Shown: positions 26,309 to 35,961, counted from the stretch's first letter. The stretch: DNA of 64,000 nt from Arenivirga flava (GCF_030161575.1 NZ_BSUL01000001.1:2027809-2091808), one strand, 5' to 3'. A program made the numbers and translations. Notes: generated from the sequence alone by a model not told the origin.

Positions 26309-27787
26309 GTGGAGCAGTTCGTCATCGGCGTCGATGTCGGCACGTCGAGCACGAAGGGCGTGCTCGTGTCGGCGGACGGCAGCATCGTGCGCAGCGCCGC
26401 ACGGCGTCACGATCCCGACCGTCCGCGCGCAGGCCACGTCGAGATGGACGCGGAGCTGTGGTGGGCGGAGTTCGCGGGCATCGCCGCTGAGCTCGCCGCC
26501 GCGGCTCCCGGGCCGATCGCGGCCGTCGGGGTCAGCGGCATGGGGCCCTGCACGCTGCTCACCGACGGCGCCGGGCGGCCGCTGCGGCCCGCCATCCTCT
26601 ACGGCATCGACACCCGCGCCAGCGAGCAGATCGTGCGGCTGCAGACCGAGTTGGGCGACGAAGCCATCGTCGAGGCCGCCGGATCGCGGCTCTCGGGGCA
26701 GTCCGTCGGCCCTAAGCTCGCCTGGGTCGCAGAGCAGGAGCCGCAGCTCTGGGCGCGCGCCGAGCGCCTCTTCATGCCCTCCTCCTGGTTGCTCTGGAAG
26801 CTCACCGGCGAGTACGCGATCGACCGGCAGTCCGCGAGCCAGGCCGCGCCGCTCTACGACCTGCGCACCGACGACTGGCACGATCGGTGGGCGGATGCGC
26901 TGCGCGGCGGTATCACGCTGCCCCGGCTGCTCTGGACCGGCGAGGTGGCCGGGCTGGTCACCCCCGCGGCGTCCGCGCAGACCGGCCTGCCCGCGGGCAT
27001 CCCGGTGGCGATCGGTGCCATCGACGCGTGGACCGAGGCCGTCAGCGTCGGCGCGGACCGCCCCGGCGGGCTGATGCTCATGTACGGCACGACGCTGTTC
27101 CTCAGCGCCACCGACACCGCACGGCGCGCGCACCCGGCGCTGTGGTGCTCGGCCGGCACGTCGCCGGGCCTGCACCACCTCGCGGCGGGGATGGCGACGA
27201 GCGGTGCCGTCACCGATTGGCTGCGCACCATGCTCGGCGAGCCCGATTTCGGCCCGCTCGTGGCGGAAGCCGAGGCCGTACCGGTCGGCAGCGACGGGCT
27301 GCTGATGCTGCCCTACTTCGCCGGCGAGCGCACACCGCTGCACGACCCGGACGCCCGCGGCGTCATCGCCGGGCTGTCGCTGCGGCATCGCCGAGGGCAC
27401 CTGTACCGGGCGGCGCTGGAGGGCACCGCCTTCGGCGTGCGGCACAACCTCGAGTTCCTCCGCGAGGCGGGTGCGTCCATCACCGCCGCCCACGCCGTCG
27501 GCGGAGGCACCTCGAGCCGGCTCTGGCCGCAGATCGTGTCGGATGTCACCGGCCTGCCGCAGCTCATCGCCAGACACACCATCGGCGCCTGCTTCGGCGC
27601 GGCCGTGCTGGCCGCCCGCACCGTGACGGACGTGCGCATGGACCGGTGGAACCCGGTCGTCGATCGCATCGAGCCCGACCCCGCGAACCGCGAGCGCTAC
27701 GACGGGCTCTACGCCGACTACCGGGCGCTGCATCCGGCGACCGTCGAGATCAACCACCACCTCGCGGCGCTGCAGCGCGAGGTCTGA
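26309..27787 (+). CDS. FGGY-family carbohydrate kinase (xylulokinase/erythritol-kinase-like)
   Basis: 492 residues, start GTG 26309 with AGGAG 8 nt upstream, 16 bp after the SorC gene. The FGGY N-domain starts EQFVIGVDVGTSSTKGVLVS and contains MGPCTLLTDGAGRPLRPAI and LYGIDTRASEQI. The C-domain has MYGTTLFLS, TPLHDPDARGVIAGLSL and AHAVGGGTSSRLWPQIVSDV. It phosphorylates a sugar, ketose or polyol. With the divergent dehydrogenases and transporter it completes a catabolic locus. Overall it reads more like the xylulokinase branch, so the order of oxidation and phosphorylation is open. Confidence 0.88.
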   Translation: MEQFVIGVDVGTSSTKGVLVSADGSIVRSAARRHDPDRPRAGHVEMDAELWWAEFAGIAAELAAAAPGPIAAVGVSGMGPCTLLTDGAGRPLRPAILYGIDTRASEQIVRLQTELGDEAIVEAAGSRLSGQSVGPKLAWVAEQEPQLWARAERLFMPSSWLLWKLTGEYAIDRQSASQAAPLYDLRTDDWHDRWADALRGGITLPRLLWTGEVAGLVTPAASAQTGLPAGIPVAIGAIDAWTEAVSVGADRPGGLMLMYGTTLFLSATDTARRAHPALWCSAGTSPGLHHLAAGMATSGAVTDWLRTMLGEPDFGPLVAEAEAVPVGSDGLLMLPYFAGERTPLHDPDARGVIAGLSLRHRRGHLYRAALEGTAFGVRHNLEFLREAGASITAAHAVGGGTSSRLWPQIVSDVTGLPQLIARHTIGACFGAAVLAARTVTDVRMDRWNPVVDRIEPDPANRERYDGLYADYRALHPATVEINHHLAALQREV

Positions 27788-27853
27788 TGCACGACGGCGG
27801 TCGGTTCGCCGAGCTGGTGATGCGTGCGCGGGAGCGCGCTCGCGGCGGTGGCC

Positions 27854-28740
27854 TCAGGACCGACGAGCGTCGCCCGCGCCGACCTGCGGCGGTCCGGCCG
27901 CCTCGATGATCGCAGCGACCTGCGTCCCGTCGAGCGCGAACACCGGCTCGCCCTCGCGCGGCACGGGCACGTGGAAGGGCAGCACGCGCAGCCCTCGCGG
28001 TCGTCGAGCTCGACGAGGGTGCCGCCGCTCGAGAACGTCGCCCGCTCCACCGCCGGATCGCCGAGCACGTCGGCCAGGTTCGTCACGGCGGCGCTCACGA
28101 CCACGGGCACGCCGGCCAGGGTCGCGACGAGCGGATGGTGGTAGTGGCCGGCGAGCACGAGGCGCACGTCGCTGCCGCGCAGCACCTCGGCGAGCGCCTC
28201 GGGCTGCTGCAGCGCCAGGCCCTGCAGCAGCTCGGTGGCCGCCGGCACCGGCGGGTGGTGCAGTGCGACGACGGTGCCGTCGGGCGCCGGCACCGCGAGC
28301 TCGTCGCGCAGCCGCGCGAGCTGCCCGGGATCGAGCCGGCCGTAGCCCGCCCCGGCGACCGTCGAGTCGAGCACCACGAGGCGCAGACCTCCGAGCCGCA
28401 CGACCGCATCGACGGGGCCGACCGGCGCCGCACCGCCGGCCCCGTCGCCGAGCTCGGCGGTGAACCCCTCGGGCAGGTCGTGGTTGCCCATCACGAACAC
28501 GGCCCGCGCCCCGCGCTGCTCGGCCCAGGGCTCGACCATGCCGCGCAGCGCCGCGTAGGAGTCGCGGCTGCCGTCGTCGGAGCAGTCACCGGTGACGATC
28601 ACCAGGTCGAGCGCCCCGACCCCGGCCGCTCGGTCGAGCACGCGGCGCAGGTTGGCCGCCGTGTCGACGAGCCCGTAGTGCGCGCCGCCGTCGGCGAGCA
28701 GGTGGGTGTCGCTGAGGTGCAGGATGCGGTAGCCGGCCAT
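27854..28740 (-). pseudogene. Metallophosphoesterase (cAMP-phosphodiesterase/Icc-like), frameshifted near the 3' end
   Basis: From ATG 28740 the calcineurin-like motifs are complete: HLSDTHL (residues 7-13), TGDCSDDGS, VMGNHDLP, LHHPPV and AGHYHHPLVA, giving a two-metal active site. After GGTLVELDDREG the C terminus LRVLPFHVPVPREGEPVFAL then DGTQVAAIIEAAG lies one frame over and ends at TGA 27854-27856. One missing base in the short C run at 27992-27994 explains it; the repaired protein has 295 residues. Probably a sequencing error. Convergent with the kinase gene. Icc-like enzymes hydrolyse cyclic nucleotides or phosphodiesters; the substrate here is unknown. Confidence 0.85.
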
Positions 28741-28851
28741 GCGGGCAAGGTACCGCGCACCGGTGACGCGCTCGCCGCATCCGCCCCCCGGTCGCCCGAC
28801 CCGCTCGCGCGGCCATCCGCTCGCGCGGCCCGCTCGCCCGGCTGACCCACA

Positions 28852-28930
28852 CCTCAGGTTCGGGGCGCCTTCGCGGCAATGGGGCGCGCGGCCGCATGCC
28901 CCATCGTCGCCGAAGCGCCCCAAATCGAGG
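28852..28930. repeat. Palindromic repeat family R2, copy 1 (about 79 bp)
   Basis: CCTCAGGTTCGGGGCGC at the left mirrors GCGCCCCAAATCGAGG at the right. The centre holds ATGGGGC / GCCCCAT around GCGCGGCCGCAT. It lies just upstream of the purC promoter. The related copy at 61071-61147 is upstream of the GNAT gene. Confidence 0.7.
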
Positions 28931-28968
28931 CTTGGACCCGCGGGCGCACCCGGCGGGGCCCCGCACGG

Positions 28969-28974
28969 CAGAAT
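28969..28974 (+). promoter_or_regulatory. purC -10 box (CAGAAT), leaderless start
   Basis: CAGAAT ends 6 nt before the GTG start of purC, and no Shine-Dalgarno lies between. Same geometry as purD, so a leaderless transcript is likely. Confidence 0.5.
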
Positions 28975-28980
28975 GGCCGG

Positions 28981-29856
28981 GTGAGCACCCCCGAGAACCT
29001 GCCCGGCTGGACCCACGCCTACTCCGGCAAGGTGCGCGACCTCTTCGTGCCCGCGACCGCCGCAGGGCTGGGCGACGCCGAGACCGTGCTGATGGTTGCG
29101 AGCGACCGCGTGAGCGCCTTCGACCACGTGCTGGAGCCGGGCATCCCGGGCAAGGGCGAACTGCTGACGAGCCTGAGCCTGTGGTGGTTCGGGCAGCTGG
29201 AGGTGCCGAACCACCTGGTCGCGGGCGAGATCCCGGCCGCGGTCGCCGGCCGCTCCATGCTCACCAGGCGCCTGGACATGCACCCGATCGAGTGCGTCGT
29301 GCGCGGCTACCTGACGGGCAGCGGATGGAAGGAGTACGTCGCGGAGGGCACCGTCTGCGGCATCCCCCTGCCCGCCGGCCTGCAGGACGGCGACCGTCTG
29401 CCCGAGCCGCTCTTCACCCCCGCGTGGAAGGCGCCGCTCGGCGAGCACGACGAGAACATCTCCTTCGAGCGCGCGGTCGAGCTGGTCGGCCGGGAGACGG
29501 CGGAGGCGCTGCGCGACGCGAGCCTCGCGATCTTCGCCCGCGCGAGCGAGCTCGCCGAGGCGCGCGGCGTGATCCTCGCAGACACCAAGTTCGAGTTCGG
29601 CGCCGACCCCGTCACGGGCGAGCTGACGCTCGCCGACGAGGTGCTCACCAGCGACTCGTCGCGGTACTGGGATGCCGCCGCCTACGCGAGCGGCGCCACC
29701 CCGCAGGAGCGCATGGCGAGCTTCGACAAGCAGATCGTGCGCGACTGGCTGGCCGCGAACTGGGACCAGCAGGGCACGCCGCCCGAGCTGCCGGCGGAGA
29801 TCGTCGAGCGCACGGCGGACCGCTACCGCGTGCTGATCCGCCGACTGCTCGACTGA
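28981..29856 (+). CDS. purC: SAICAR synthase (phosphoribosylaminoimidazole-succinocarboxamide synthase)
   Basis: Adds aspartate to CAIR with ATP. 291 residues. Motifs are YSGKVRDLF near the N terminus, [20 protein letters not shown], the substrate loop [20 protein letters not shown] then LTGSGWKEY, and ADTKFEFG with [13 protein letters not shown] near the C terminus. Start GTG 28981 gives [17 protein letters not shown], right length. Separated from the other pur genes; followed 55 bp later by a permease gene. Confidence 0.97.
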   Translation: MSTPENLPGWTHAYSGKVRDLFVPATAAGLGDAETVLMVASDRVSAFDHVLEPGIPGKGELLTSLSLWWFGQLEVPNHLVAGEIPAAVAGRSMLTRRLDMHPIECVVRGYLTGSGWKEYVAEGTVCGIPLPAGLQDGDRLPEPLFTPAWKAPLGEHDENISFERAVELVGRETAEALRDASLAIFARASELAEARGVILADTKFEFGADPVTGELTLADEVLTSDSSRYWDAAAYASGATPQERMASFDKQIVRDWLAANWDQQGTPPELPAEIVERTADRYRVLIRRLLD

Positions 29857-29911
29857 ACGCCCGACTCCTGTCGCTCGACGCGAGCACCGCGCGGGTCTAC
29901 TGTTCCCCTTC

Positions 29912-31852
29912 GTGAACACGACCGCGGTTCGACGCCGCACCAGCCGATGGCTGCTCGAGGGCTACACCGACCCGCGCGGCCGCCACCCCGGCCCGCACGC
30001 CCAGGAGCCCCACAGGACGCACTCCTGGTGGAAGGTCATGTGCCTCACCGGCGTCGACTACTTCTCGACGCTCGGCTACCAGCCGGCGATCGCGGCGGTG
30101 GCCGCCGGCGTCATCTCGCCGCTGGCCACGCTCGTGCTCGTGGCGCTCACCCTGCTCGGCGCGCTGCCCGTCTACCGGCGCGTCGCGCGCGAGAGCCACG
30201 AGGGCAGCGGATCGATCCAGATGCTCGAGAAGCTGCTGCCCTGGTGGGGCGGCAAGCTCTTCGTGCTCGTGCTGCTGGGCTTCGCGGCCACGGACTTCAT
30301 GATCACGATCACCCTCTCCAGCGCGGATGCGACGGCGCACGCCATCCACAACCCGCTCGTCGAGGGCGCCTTCGACGGCTGGCAGGTGCCCATCACGCTC
30401 GGGCTCATCGCACTGCTCGGCCTGGTCTTCCTCAAGGGCTTCCGCGAGGCGATCGGCATCGCCGTCGTGCTCGTCTTCGCCTTCCTCGGCCTCAACGCGA
30501 TCGTCATCGTCACGGCCTTCACGCATCTCGGGGACAACCCGCACGTCGTCGACGACTGGTGGGGCGCCGTCACGACCGGTTACGGCAACCCGCTCTTCGC
30601 GGTCGCCGTCGCGCTGATCGTGTTCCCGAAGCTCGCGCTCGGTCTGTCGGGCTTCGAGACCGGCGTGGCCCTCATGCCGCAGATCGAGGGCTCCGAGCAG
30701 GACCCGCCGAAGGTGCCGAGGGCGCGCATCGCGGGCGCGCGCAAGCTGCTCACGACCAGCGCGCTCATCATGAGCGTGTTCCTGGTGGCCTCGAGCGTGG
30801 TCACGACCCTGCTCATCCCCCAGGCCGAGTTCCAGGAAGGCGGCGAGGCCAATGGCCGCGCGCTCGCCTACCTCGCGCACGAGTACCTCGGCGAGGGCTT
30901 CGGCAGCGTCTACGACATCGTGACGATCGCGATCCTGTGGTTCGCGGGCGCATCCGCTCTGGCCGGCCTGCTCAACCTGGTGCCGCGCTACCTGCCCCGC
31001 TACGGCATGGCCCCGCAGTGGGCCCGCGCCGTGCGCCCGCTCGTGCTCGTCTTCATCGCGATCGCCTTCGTCATCACGATCGGCTTCGACGCGGATGTGG
31101 ATGCGCAGGGCGGCGCCTACGCGACGGGCGTGCTGGTGCTCATCACCACCGCATCCGTGGCCGTCACGCTGTCGGCGCGCGCGAAGCGGCAGCGCAAGCG
31201 GACCATCGGATTCGGCCTCGTCACGGTCGTCTTCCTCTACACGACGGTCGCCAACGTCATCGAGCGGCCGGACGGCGTGCGCATCGCCGCGTTCTTCGTG
31301 CTGGGCATCCTCACCGTCTCGCTCCTGTCGCGCATCCTGCGCTCGTTCCAGATCAGGGCCACGTCGATGACGCTCGACGAGACGGCGCTGGCCTTCGTGC
31401 GCGAGGACGCCGAGACCTACGACTCGGTGCGCTTCGTCGCGCACGAGCCCGGCCTCGACACCGAGGCCGACTACTCGCGCAAGCTGCGCGACGAGCGGCG
31501 GTTCAACCACATCCCGGGCAAGAGCCCCGTGATCTTCCTCGAGGTGCTGCCGCGCGACTCCTCGGAGTTCGAGGAGGACCTGGCGGCGTGCGGCAAGGTC
31601 GTGCACGGCTACCGGGTGATCCGGGTGCCGAGCGGCAACGTGCCCGCGGCCATCGCGGCGTTCCTGCTCGAGGTGCGCGACCAGACCGGCGTCGCGCCGC
31701 ACGCCTACTTCCAGTGGACCGAGGGCAATCCGGCGGTGCAGATGCTGCGCTTCCTCATCACCGGCACCGGCGAGGTCGCCACGAACACCCGCGAGATCCT
31801 GCGCGAGGCGGAGCCGGCGCCGAAGCGGCGCCCGGTGGTGCACGTGAGCTGA
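29912..31852 (+). CDS. APC-family amino-acid permease with long C-terminal cytosolic domain
   Basis: 646 residues, start GTG 29912. A basic N-terminal tail of about 40 residues is followed by about 12 TMs typical of a large actinobacterial APC subfamily: [58 protein letters not shown]. The last 170 residues are soluble ([20 protein letters not shown] and [17 protein letters not shown]), an alpha/beta domain reminiscent of those on KUP/APC transporters. Substrate not predictable. It might share the purC transcript (55-bp gap), though CTACTGT at about 29897 could be its own -10. Confidence 0.85.
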   Translation: MNTTAVRRRTSRWLLEGYTDPRGRHPGPHAQEPHRTHSWWKVMCLTGVDYFSTLGYQPAIAAVAAGVISPLATLVLVALTLLGALPVYRRVARESHEGSGSIQMLEKLLPWWGGKLFVLVLLGFAATDFMITITLSSADATAHAIHNPLVEGAFDGWQVPITLGLIALLGLVFLKGFREAIGIAVVLVFAFLGLNAIVIVTAFTHLGDNPHVVDDWWGAVTTGYGNPLFAVAVALIVFPKLALGLSGFETGVALMPQIEGSEQDPPKVPRARIAGARKLLTTSALIMSVFLVASSVVTTLLIPQAEFQEGGEANGRALAYLAHEYLGEGFGSVYDIVTIAILWFAGASALAGLLNLVPRYLPRYGMAPQWARAVRPLVLVFIAIAFVITIGFDADVDAQGGAYATGVLVLITTASVAVTLSARAKRQRKRTIGFGLVTVVFLYTTVANVIERPDGVRIAAFFVLGILTVSLLSRILRSFQIRATSMTLDETALAFVREDAETYDSVRFVAHEPGLDTEADYSRKLRDERRFNHIPGKSPVIFLEVLPRDSSEFEEDLAACGKVVHGYRVIRVPSGNVPAAIAAFLLEVRDQTGVAPHAYFQWTEGNPAVQMLRFLITGTGEVATNTREILREAEPAPKRRPVVHVS

Positions 31853-31914
31853 GGGCGCTGCTAGATTCGCCGCGGTGCTCACCGCGGAGCGCCGGGAACG
31901 CGAGGGAGCCCCAC

Positions 31915-33576
31915 ATGCCCGACCGCCAGCGCACCGTGATCACGACCGATCCGGAGCTCGACGACCTCAACTCGATGCTGCGCCTGCTGCTGCACAGCAA
32001 CGAGATCGATCTCGAGGCGCTCGTCGTCACCTCGAGCAGGTTCCACTGGGCGGGCGACGCCGACCTCGAGGGCCACCGCTGGCCTCCCGCCGGCGCGAAG
32101 CTGCACATCGAGCAGGCGCTCGACGCCTACGACGCCGCCTACCCGAACCTCGTCGCCCACGACGCGGCGTACCCCGCCCCGGCCGCGCTGCGCGCGATCC
32201 ACGCGATCGGCAACATCCGCTCGCTGGGCGACACGAGCGAGCCGACCGAGGGCTCCCGGCTCGTCGAGCGCGCGATCCTCAGCGACGACCCGCGCATCCT
32301 GTTCCTGCAGCACTGGGGCGGTTTCAACACCACCGCGCGCGCGCTCATGAGCATCGAGGAGCGCTTCGCGGGCGACGTCGACTGGCCCGAGCGCAAGGCC
32401 GCGATCACCGCGAAGCTGGTGCTGTCGAGCTTCGCCGAGCAGGACGAGACCTACGCCGACTACATCCGCCCGAACTGGCCCGGCCTCGAGTTCCGAGAGG
32501 TCATGACGGCCGGCTGGGGCTACTTCGCGCGCAACGTCGTGGACGAGGAGGGCGCAGGCTTCCTGACCGCCGAGTGGATGCGCGAGCACGTCTCGAGCGT
32601 CGGCCCGGTCGGTGCCGCGTACCGGGTCTGGGGCGACGGCCTGCAGATGGCGCCGGGCGACACCGAGGACTACTTCGGCGAGCGTGACGTCACGAAGGAG
32701 GAGTTGGAGGCCCGCGGCTTCTGGGTCTGGGCGCCGCTGCAGGAGGCGGGCGCCTGGATCAGCGAGGGCGACACCTCGAACCTCACCCCGCTGATCCCGA
32801 ACGGCCTGCGGTCGCACGAGCACGCGACCTTCGGAGGCTGGGGCGGGCGTCTGCGCCCGAGCGCGACGGAGCCGGGCCGCTACGAGCAGGCGGATGCGCC
32901 GGAGCGGCGCGCGGACGGCACCGCCCACGACGGTTGGAGCGTCGGCCGCTGGCTGCCCGACTTCCAGCGCGAGCTGGCCGGCCGGCTGCGGTGGACGGTC
33001 GCGCCGTCGTTCTCCGAGGCGAACCACCCGCCCGTGGTCGAGCCGGTCGGCGCGACCGACCTCGTCGTGGAGGCCGGAGCCTCGGTCGACCTCGCCGTCT
33101 CGGCGAGCGACCCGGACGGCGACGTCCTGGCCGCGGAGTGGTGGCAGTACCGCGAGGCCGGCACCCTCGACGGGTCCGTGGCGATCGCCGCGGATGGGAT
33201 CCCCGCCGGGAGCGGTGGCGGTGCCGATGTCGCGGTCGGTGCTGATGCCGCGGCCGGTGCTGATGTCGCGGCCGGTGGCGGTGCCGCGGCCCGACCCGGT
33301 GCCGCGGCTGGTGCCGATGTCGCGGCCCGACCCGGTGCCGCGGCCGGACCCGGTGCCGGTGCCGGTGCCGGTGCCGGTGCCGGCACCGGTGCCGCGACTG
33401 AGGGTGCCGCCGCAGCCGACACGGGCGCCGCCGACGAGCCGAGGGTGCTCCGCGCCTCGGTGACCGTGCCCGCGGACGCGCCCTCGGGTGCCACCGCTCA
33501 CGTCGTCGTCACCGTGCGCGACGGCGGCGAGCCATCCTTCGCGCGCTACGCCCGCTTCGTGCTCACCGTCGCCTGA
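31915..33576 (+). CDS. DUF1593 (nucleoside-hydrolase-like) domain protein
   Basis: 553 residues, start ATG 31915 with GAGGGAG upstream. The N-terminal domain (about 1-340) resembles nucleoside hydrolases: VITTDPELDDLNSMLRLLLH carries the Asp cluster, and ILFLQHWGGFNTTARALM follows. The C-terminal DUF1593-associated beta-sandwich (about 365-553, SVDLAVSASDPDGDVLAAEW, WQYREAGT) is split by an Ala/Gly/Pro low-complexity insert of about 70 residues (432-505). There is no signal peptide, although many family members are secreted. Probable glycan or nucleoside hydrolase; substrate unknown. Confidence 0.82.
   Translation: MPDRQRTVITTDPELDDLNSMLRLLLHSNEIDLEALVVTSSRFHWAGDADLEGHRWPPAGAKLHIEQALDAYDAAYPNLVAHDAAYPAPAALRAIHAIGNIRSLGDTSEPTEGSRLVERAILSDDPRILFLQHWGGFNTTARALMSIEERFAGDVDWPERKAAITAKLVLSSFAEQDETYADYIRPNWPGLEFREVMTAGWGYFARNVVDEEGAGFLTAEWMREHVSSVGPVGAAYRVWGDGLQMAPGDTEDYFGERDVTKEELEARGFWVWAPLQEAGAWISEGDTSNLTPLIPNGLRSHEHATFGGWGGRLRPSATEPGRYEQADAPERRADGTAHDGWSVGRWLPDFQRELAGRLRWTVAPSFSEANHPPVVEPVGATDLVVEAGASVDLAVSASDPDGDVLAAEWWQYREAGTLDGSVAIAADGIPAGSGGGADVAVGADAAAGADVAAGGGAAARPGAAAGADVAARPGAAAGPGAGAGAGAGAGTGAATEGAAAADTGAADEPRVLRASVTVPADAPSGATAHVVVTVRDGGEPSFARYARFVLTVA
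33220..33420 (+). repeat. In-gene low-complexity tandem repeat (GGTGCCGMTGTCGCGG-like units)
   Basis: Imperfect repeats of GCCGATGTCGCGG and GGTGCCGCGGCC blocks followed by GGTGCC hexamers. They encode an Ala/Gly/Pro stretch that breaks a beta-sandwich domain of the DUF1593 protein. A likely site of length variation between strains. Confidence 0.75.
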
Positions 33577-33620
33577 GGCGGCCGGATGCGGGGCCGCGCG
33601 GCGGCATCCGCTCGGCACGC

Positions 33621-33670
33621 CGCCCGCTCGCCCGCTCTCCCGCTCTCCCGCTCTCCCGCTCTCCCGCTCG
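33621..33670. repeat. 8-bp tandem array (CCCGCTCT, about six units)
   Basis: Six near-perfect units directly abutting the left end of R3 copy 1. Confidence 0.75.
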
Positions 33671-33803
33671 CCAAACGACGGAGTTCTGGCCGCCTCAACC
33701 GGCGCACGCGTCCGACACGCCGTAGAACGGGCCCAACAGATGCACTATCTCCGTCGTTTGGCCGAAGACCTCAGCCGTGCCCGCGGAGCACGATCACTCA
33801 CCT
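33671..33803. repeat. R3 repeat copy 1: 91-bp palindrome-ended core plus 42-bp tail
   Basis: The core 33671-33761 starts CCAAACGACGGAG and ends CTCCGTCGTTTGG, perfect 13-bp terminal inverted repeats. The tail (GACCTCAGCCGTGCCCGCGG then AGCACGATCACTCACCT) is shared with copy 2. Copies 1 and 2 differ at only 4 of 133 positions. Confidence 0.88.
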
Positions 33804-33859
33804 GGGCCGTGCCCGCGGATGCGAGACGGGACGTCCGCGCCTCCGCTCGTAGCACCGCC

Positions 33860-33931
33860 CGCGCACCGCCTGCACCGTACGCCCGCGCACCGTCCGCACC
33901 GTACGCCCGCGCACCGTCCGCACCGTACGCC
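33860..33931. repeat. Three tandem 24-bp units between R3 copies
   Basis: Unit CGCGCACCGTCCGCACCGTA-CGCC; the first unit has two substitutions, the second and third are identical. Confidence 0.8.
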
Positions 33932-33944
33932 CTCGCACCGGTCG

Positions 33945-34077
33945 CCAAATGACGGAGTTCTGGCCGACTCAACCGGCGCACCCGTCCGACACGCCGTAGA
34001 ACGGGCCCAACAGATGCACTATCTCCGTCGTTTGGTCGAAGACCTCAGCCGTGCCCGCGGAGCACGATCACTCACCT
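33945..34077. repeat. R3 repeat copy 2: 91-bp core plus 42-bp tail
   Basis: The core 33945-34035 starts CCAAATGACGGAG and ends CTCCGTCGTTTGG. Same orientation as copy 1, 141 bp further on. The tail ends ATCACTCACCT as in copy 1. Confidence 0.88.
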
Positions 34078-34122
34078 CCGCATCCGCTCGGCGAAGAAGT
34101 CCTCGGCGCAGGAACCCTCGGC

Positions 34123-35063
34123 TCAGAAGCCGGCGGAGGCGGCGTCGAGCGCGGCGACCTCGTCGGCCGTGAGCTCCAACCGCGCTCCGGCCAGCAGATC
34201 GGGCAGCTGCTCCACGGTGCGGGCACTCGCGATCGGCGCCGCGACCTCGGGCTTGCTGCGCAGCCACGCGAGCGCGACGCTCGCGATGGCGGTGCCGTGC
34301 GCCTCGGCGACCTCGGCGAGCGCCTCGACGACACCGAGCCCAGCCTCGTTCAGGTAGCCCTCGACCGCCCCGCCGCGGGCGGCACCCTCGAGATCGGCCT
34401 TCGTGCGGTACTTGCCGGCCAGGAACCCGCTCGCCAGCGCGAAGTACGGCAGCACGGAGAGTCCGAGCTCGCGTGCGACCGGGCCCAGCTCGGCCTCGTA
34501 GGCGGAACGGTGCACGAGGTTGTAGTGCGGCTGCAGCGCGACCGGCTTCGCCCATCCGTTCGCCTCGGCGACGTCGTTCCACTCGCGGATGCGCGCGGCG
34601 CTGTAGTTCGACACCGCGGTCCAGCGCACGAGGCCGTCCTCGACGAGCTGGTTGAAGGCGCCGACCGTCTCCTCGAGCGGCACCGACTCGTCGTCGAAGT
34701 GGGCCCAGTACAGGTCGATGCGATCGGTGCCGAGGCGCTGCAAAGAGGCCTCCGCGGCGGCGCGCACGTTGGTCGCGGCGAGGCCCTTGAAATCGGGGTG
34801 GGTGCTCACCTTGGTGGCGATCACGACGTCATCGCGCTTGCCGGAGGCGCGCAGCCACGAGCCGATGATGGTCTCGGACTCGCCGCCCGAGTTGCCGTCG
34901 ATCCACGCCGAGTAGCCGTCGGCCGTGTCGATCAGGTTGCCGCCGTCGGCCGTGAAGGCGTCGAGCACGCGGTGGCTGCCCGCCTCGTCGGCGGTCCATC
35001 CGAAGACGTTGCCGCCGAGGGCGAGGGGAGGACGTCGAGGTCCGAGTTGCCGAGCTGCGTCAT
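34123..35063 (-). pseudogene. Aldo/keto reductase, frameshifted near the 5' end
   Basis: From ATG 35063 (GAAAGGA 7 nt upstream) the protein begins MTQLGNSDLDVLP. The remaining N terminus (LALGGNVFGWTADEAGSHR) and the whole body are one frame over (LDAFTADGGNLIDTADGYSA with catalytic Asp and Tyr, VVIATKVSTH with Lys, IDLYWAHFDD with His). One missing base at GGGG 35025-35028 explains it; the repaired protein has 313 residues, typical of AKR. Probably a sequencing error. Family: NADPH-dependent carbonyl reduction, substrate unknown. An internal start at 34968 would lack the first strand of the barrel. Confidence 0.85.
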
Positions 35064-35150
35064 GCGCGGTCCTTTCGTTCGGGGTCGTCTCAACTCCAGC
35101 GCATCGGCGGCCGGGGTGCTCCGAACGTGACGCCGGATGTCAGCGGATGC

Positions 35151-35609
35151 TCAGCGCCAGTCCTCCTCGAGCCCCGCGAGCAGCACGCCGGTGATGTCCG
35201 CGAGCTGGTCCACCTGCTCCGGCGAGAGCCGGCCCAGCAGCCTGCGGCGCACCTCGGAGGCCTGCTTCGGCGCGGCGCGGCGGATCAGCTGCACGCCGTC
35301 GTGGGTGAGCGCGACGGTGACGACGCGCCGATCGCCCTCGCCGGGCATCCGCTCGACGAGGCCCTGGTCCTCGAGACGGCGCACCGCGTGGGTCAGCCGG
35401 CTCTGCGAGAAGCGCAGCTGCGCGGCGAGGTCGCTCATCCGGGCGCGCTGGTCGGGGCGCTCGAACAGCTTGACGAGGATGCCGTAGTACGCGTGCGGGA
35501 TGCCGACCAGCTGCTGCAGCTGGCGGTCGAGCGTGGCCTCGAGCAGTTGCGCGGTGAGCACCAGGCCGCGCCAGGCGTCCGGCTCGCGAGACGTCGGGTT
35601 CTCGGGCAT
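35151..35609 (-). CDS. MarR family transcriptional regulator
   Basis: 152 residues, start ATG 35609. A winged helix of the MarR type: PHAYYGILVKLFERPDQRAR, MSDLAAQLRFSQSRLTHAVR, RLEDQGLVERMPGEGDRRVV with the wing DRR. It ends in a helical dimerisation segment. Divergent (380 bp) from a ring-cleaving dioxygenase whose promoter carries a perfect TTGAGCGCTCAA dyad. MarR proteins of the MhqR group control such dioxygenases in response to quinones or phenols, so that pairing is a reasonable inference. Confidence 0.9.
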   Translation of the reverse strand: MPENPTSREPDAWRGLVLTAQLLEATLDRQLQQLVGIPHAYYGILVKLFERPDQRARMSDLAAQLRFSQSRLTHAVRRLEDQGLVERMPGEGDRRVVTVALTHDGVQLIRRAAPKQASEVRRRLLGRLSPEQVDQLADITGVLLAGLEEDWR

Positions 35610-35768
35610 GCCGCCACGGTACCGCCGCGCCGCCGGGTTGCCGCCGTGGCCGCGCCGCCCCCATCCGCTCGACGCCAGCGGCTCGTGCGCCGGCGCCGCG
35701 CGCTCGTGGCGCCAGCGGCTCGTGCGCCGCAGCCGTCCGCTCGACGCCGGGTGGCCGGTGCACCGGTG

Positions 35769-35822
35769 CCGGTGTCGGACTCTGCGGTCGCCGCAGCCCG
35801 GCACCCTCGGAAGCGACACCGG
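35769..35822. repeat. 54-bp palindromic repeat R5, copy 1
   Basis: Ends CCGGTGTCG and CGACACCGG are perfect complements. Inner TGCGG/CCGCA also pair. Confidence 0.65.
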
Positions 35823-35862
35823 AAGGCGGCCGCCGTGGGCGTTCGATCTCGATGCACGCGCA

Positions 35863-35916
35863 GCGGTGTCGAGTTCCGCGGCCGGAATCGCGCGGCGCCG
35901 CCGAAAGTGACACCGC
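35863..35916. repeat. 54-bp palindromic repeat R5, copy 2
   Basis: Ends GCGGTGTC and GACACCGC are perfect complements. Same length and same GGTGTCG...GACACC frame as copy 1, 40 bp away, with diverged interior. Confidence 0.65.
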
Positions 35917-35961
35917 AGCGCGCGGACCGCGACTGCGCCCGTGCGCCCGGGTTCGGAATAG

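Larger units (their letters stand above)
33577..34122. other. 546-bp repeat-filled spacer between DUF1593 and aldo/keto reductase genes
   Basis: No gene. Contents in order: a GCATCCGCTC word at 33604, a CTCCCGCT 8-mer array (33621-33670), R3 repeat copy 1 with tail (33671-33803), a 24-bp triple repeat (33860-33931), R3 copy 2 with tail (33945-34077), and another GCATCCGCTC at 34080. Confidence 0.8.
35610..35961. other. 352-bp spacer between marR and the dioxygenase promoter
   Basis: No gene. It holds GC-rich imperfect repeats of GGCTCGTGCGCCG (35680-35740) and the two R5 palindromes. The dioxygenase promoter region is at the right end. Confidence 0.7.

Noticed and set aside
29857..33576. A 1,209-codon protein joining the permease region and the DUF1593 protein
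   Set aside because: The first 650 codons are a shadow of the APC permease. DUF1593 has its own ATG 31915 with a ribosome site.
33621..34077. CRISPR-like array
   Set aside because: Direct repeats are present, but the spacing is irregular, there are only two long copies, the units between them are themselves tandem repeats, and no cas gene is near.
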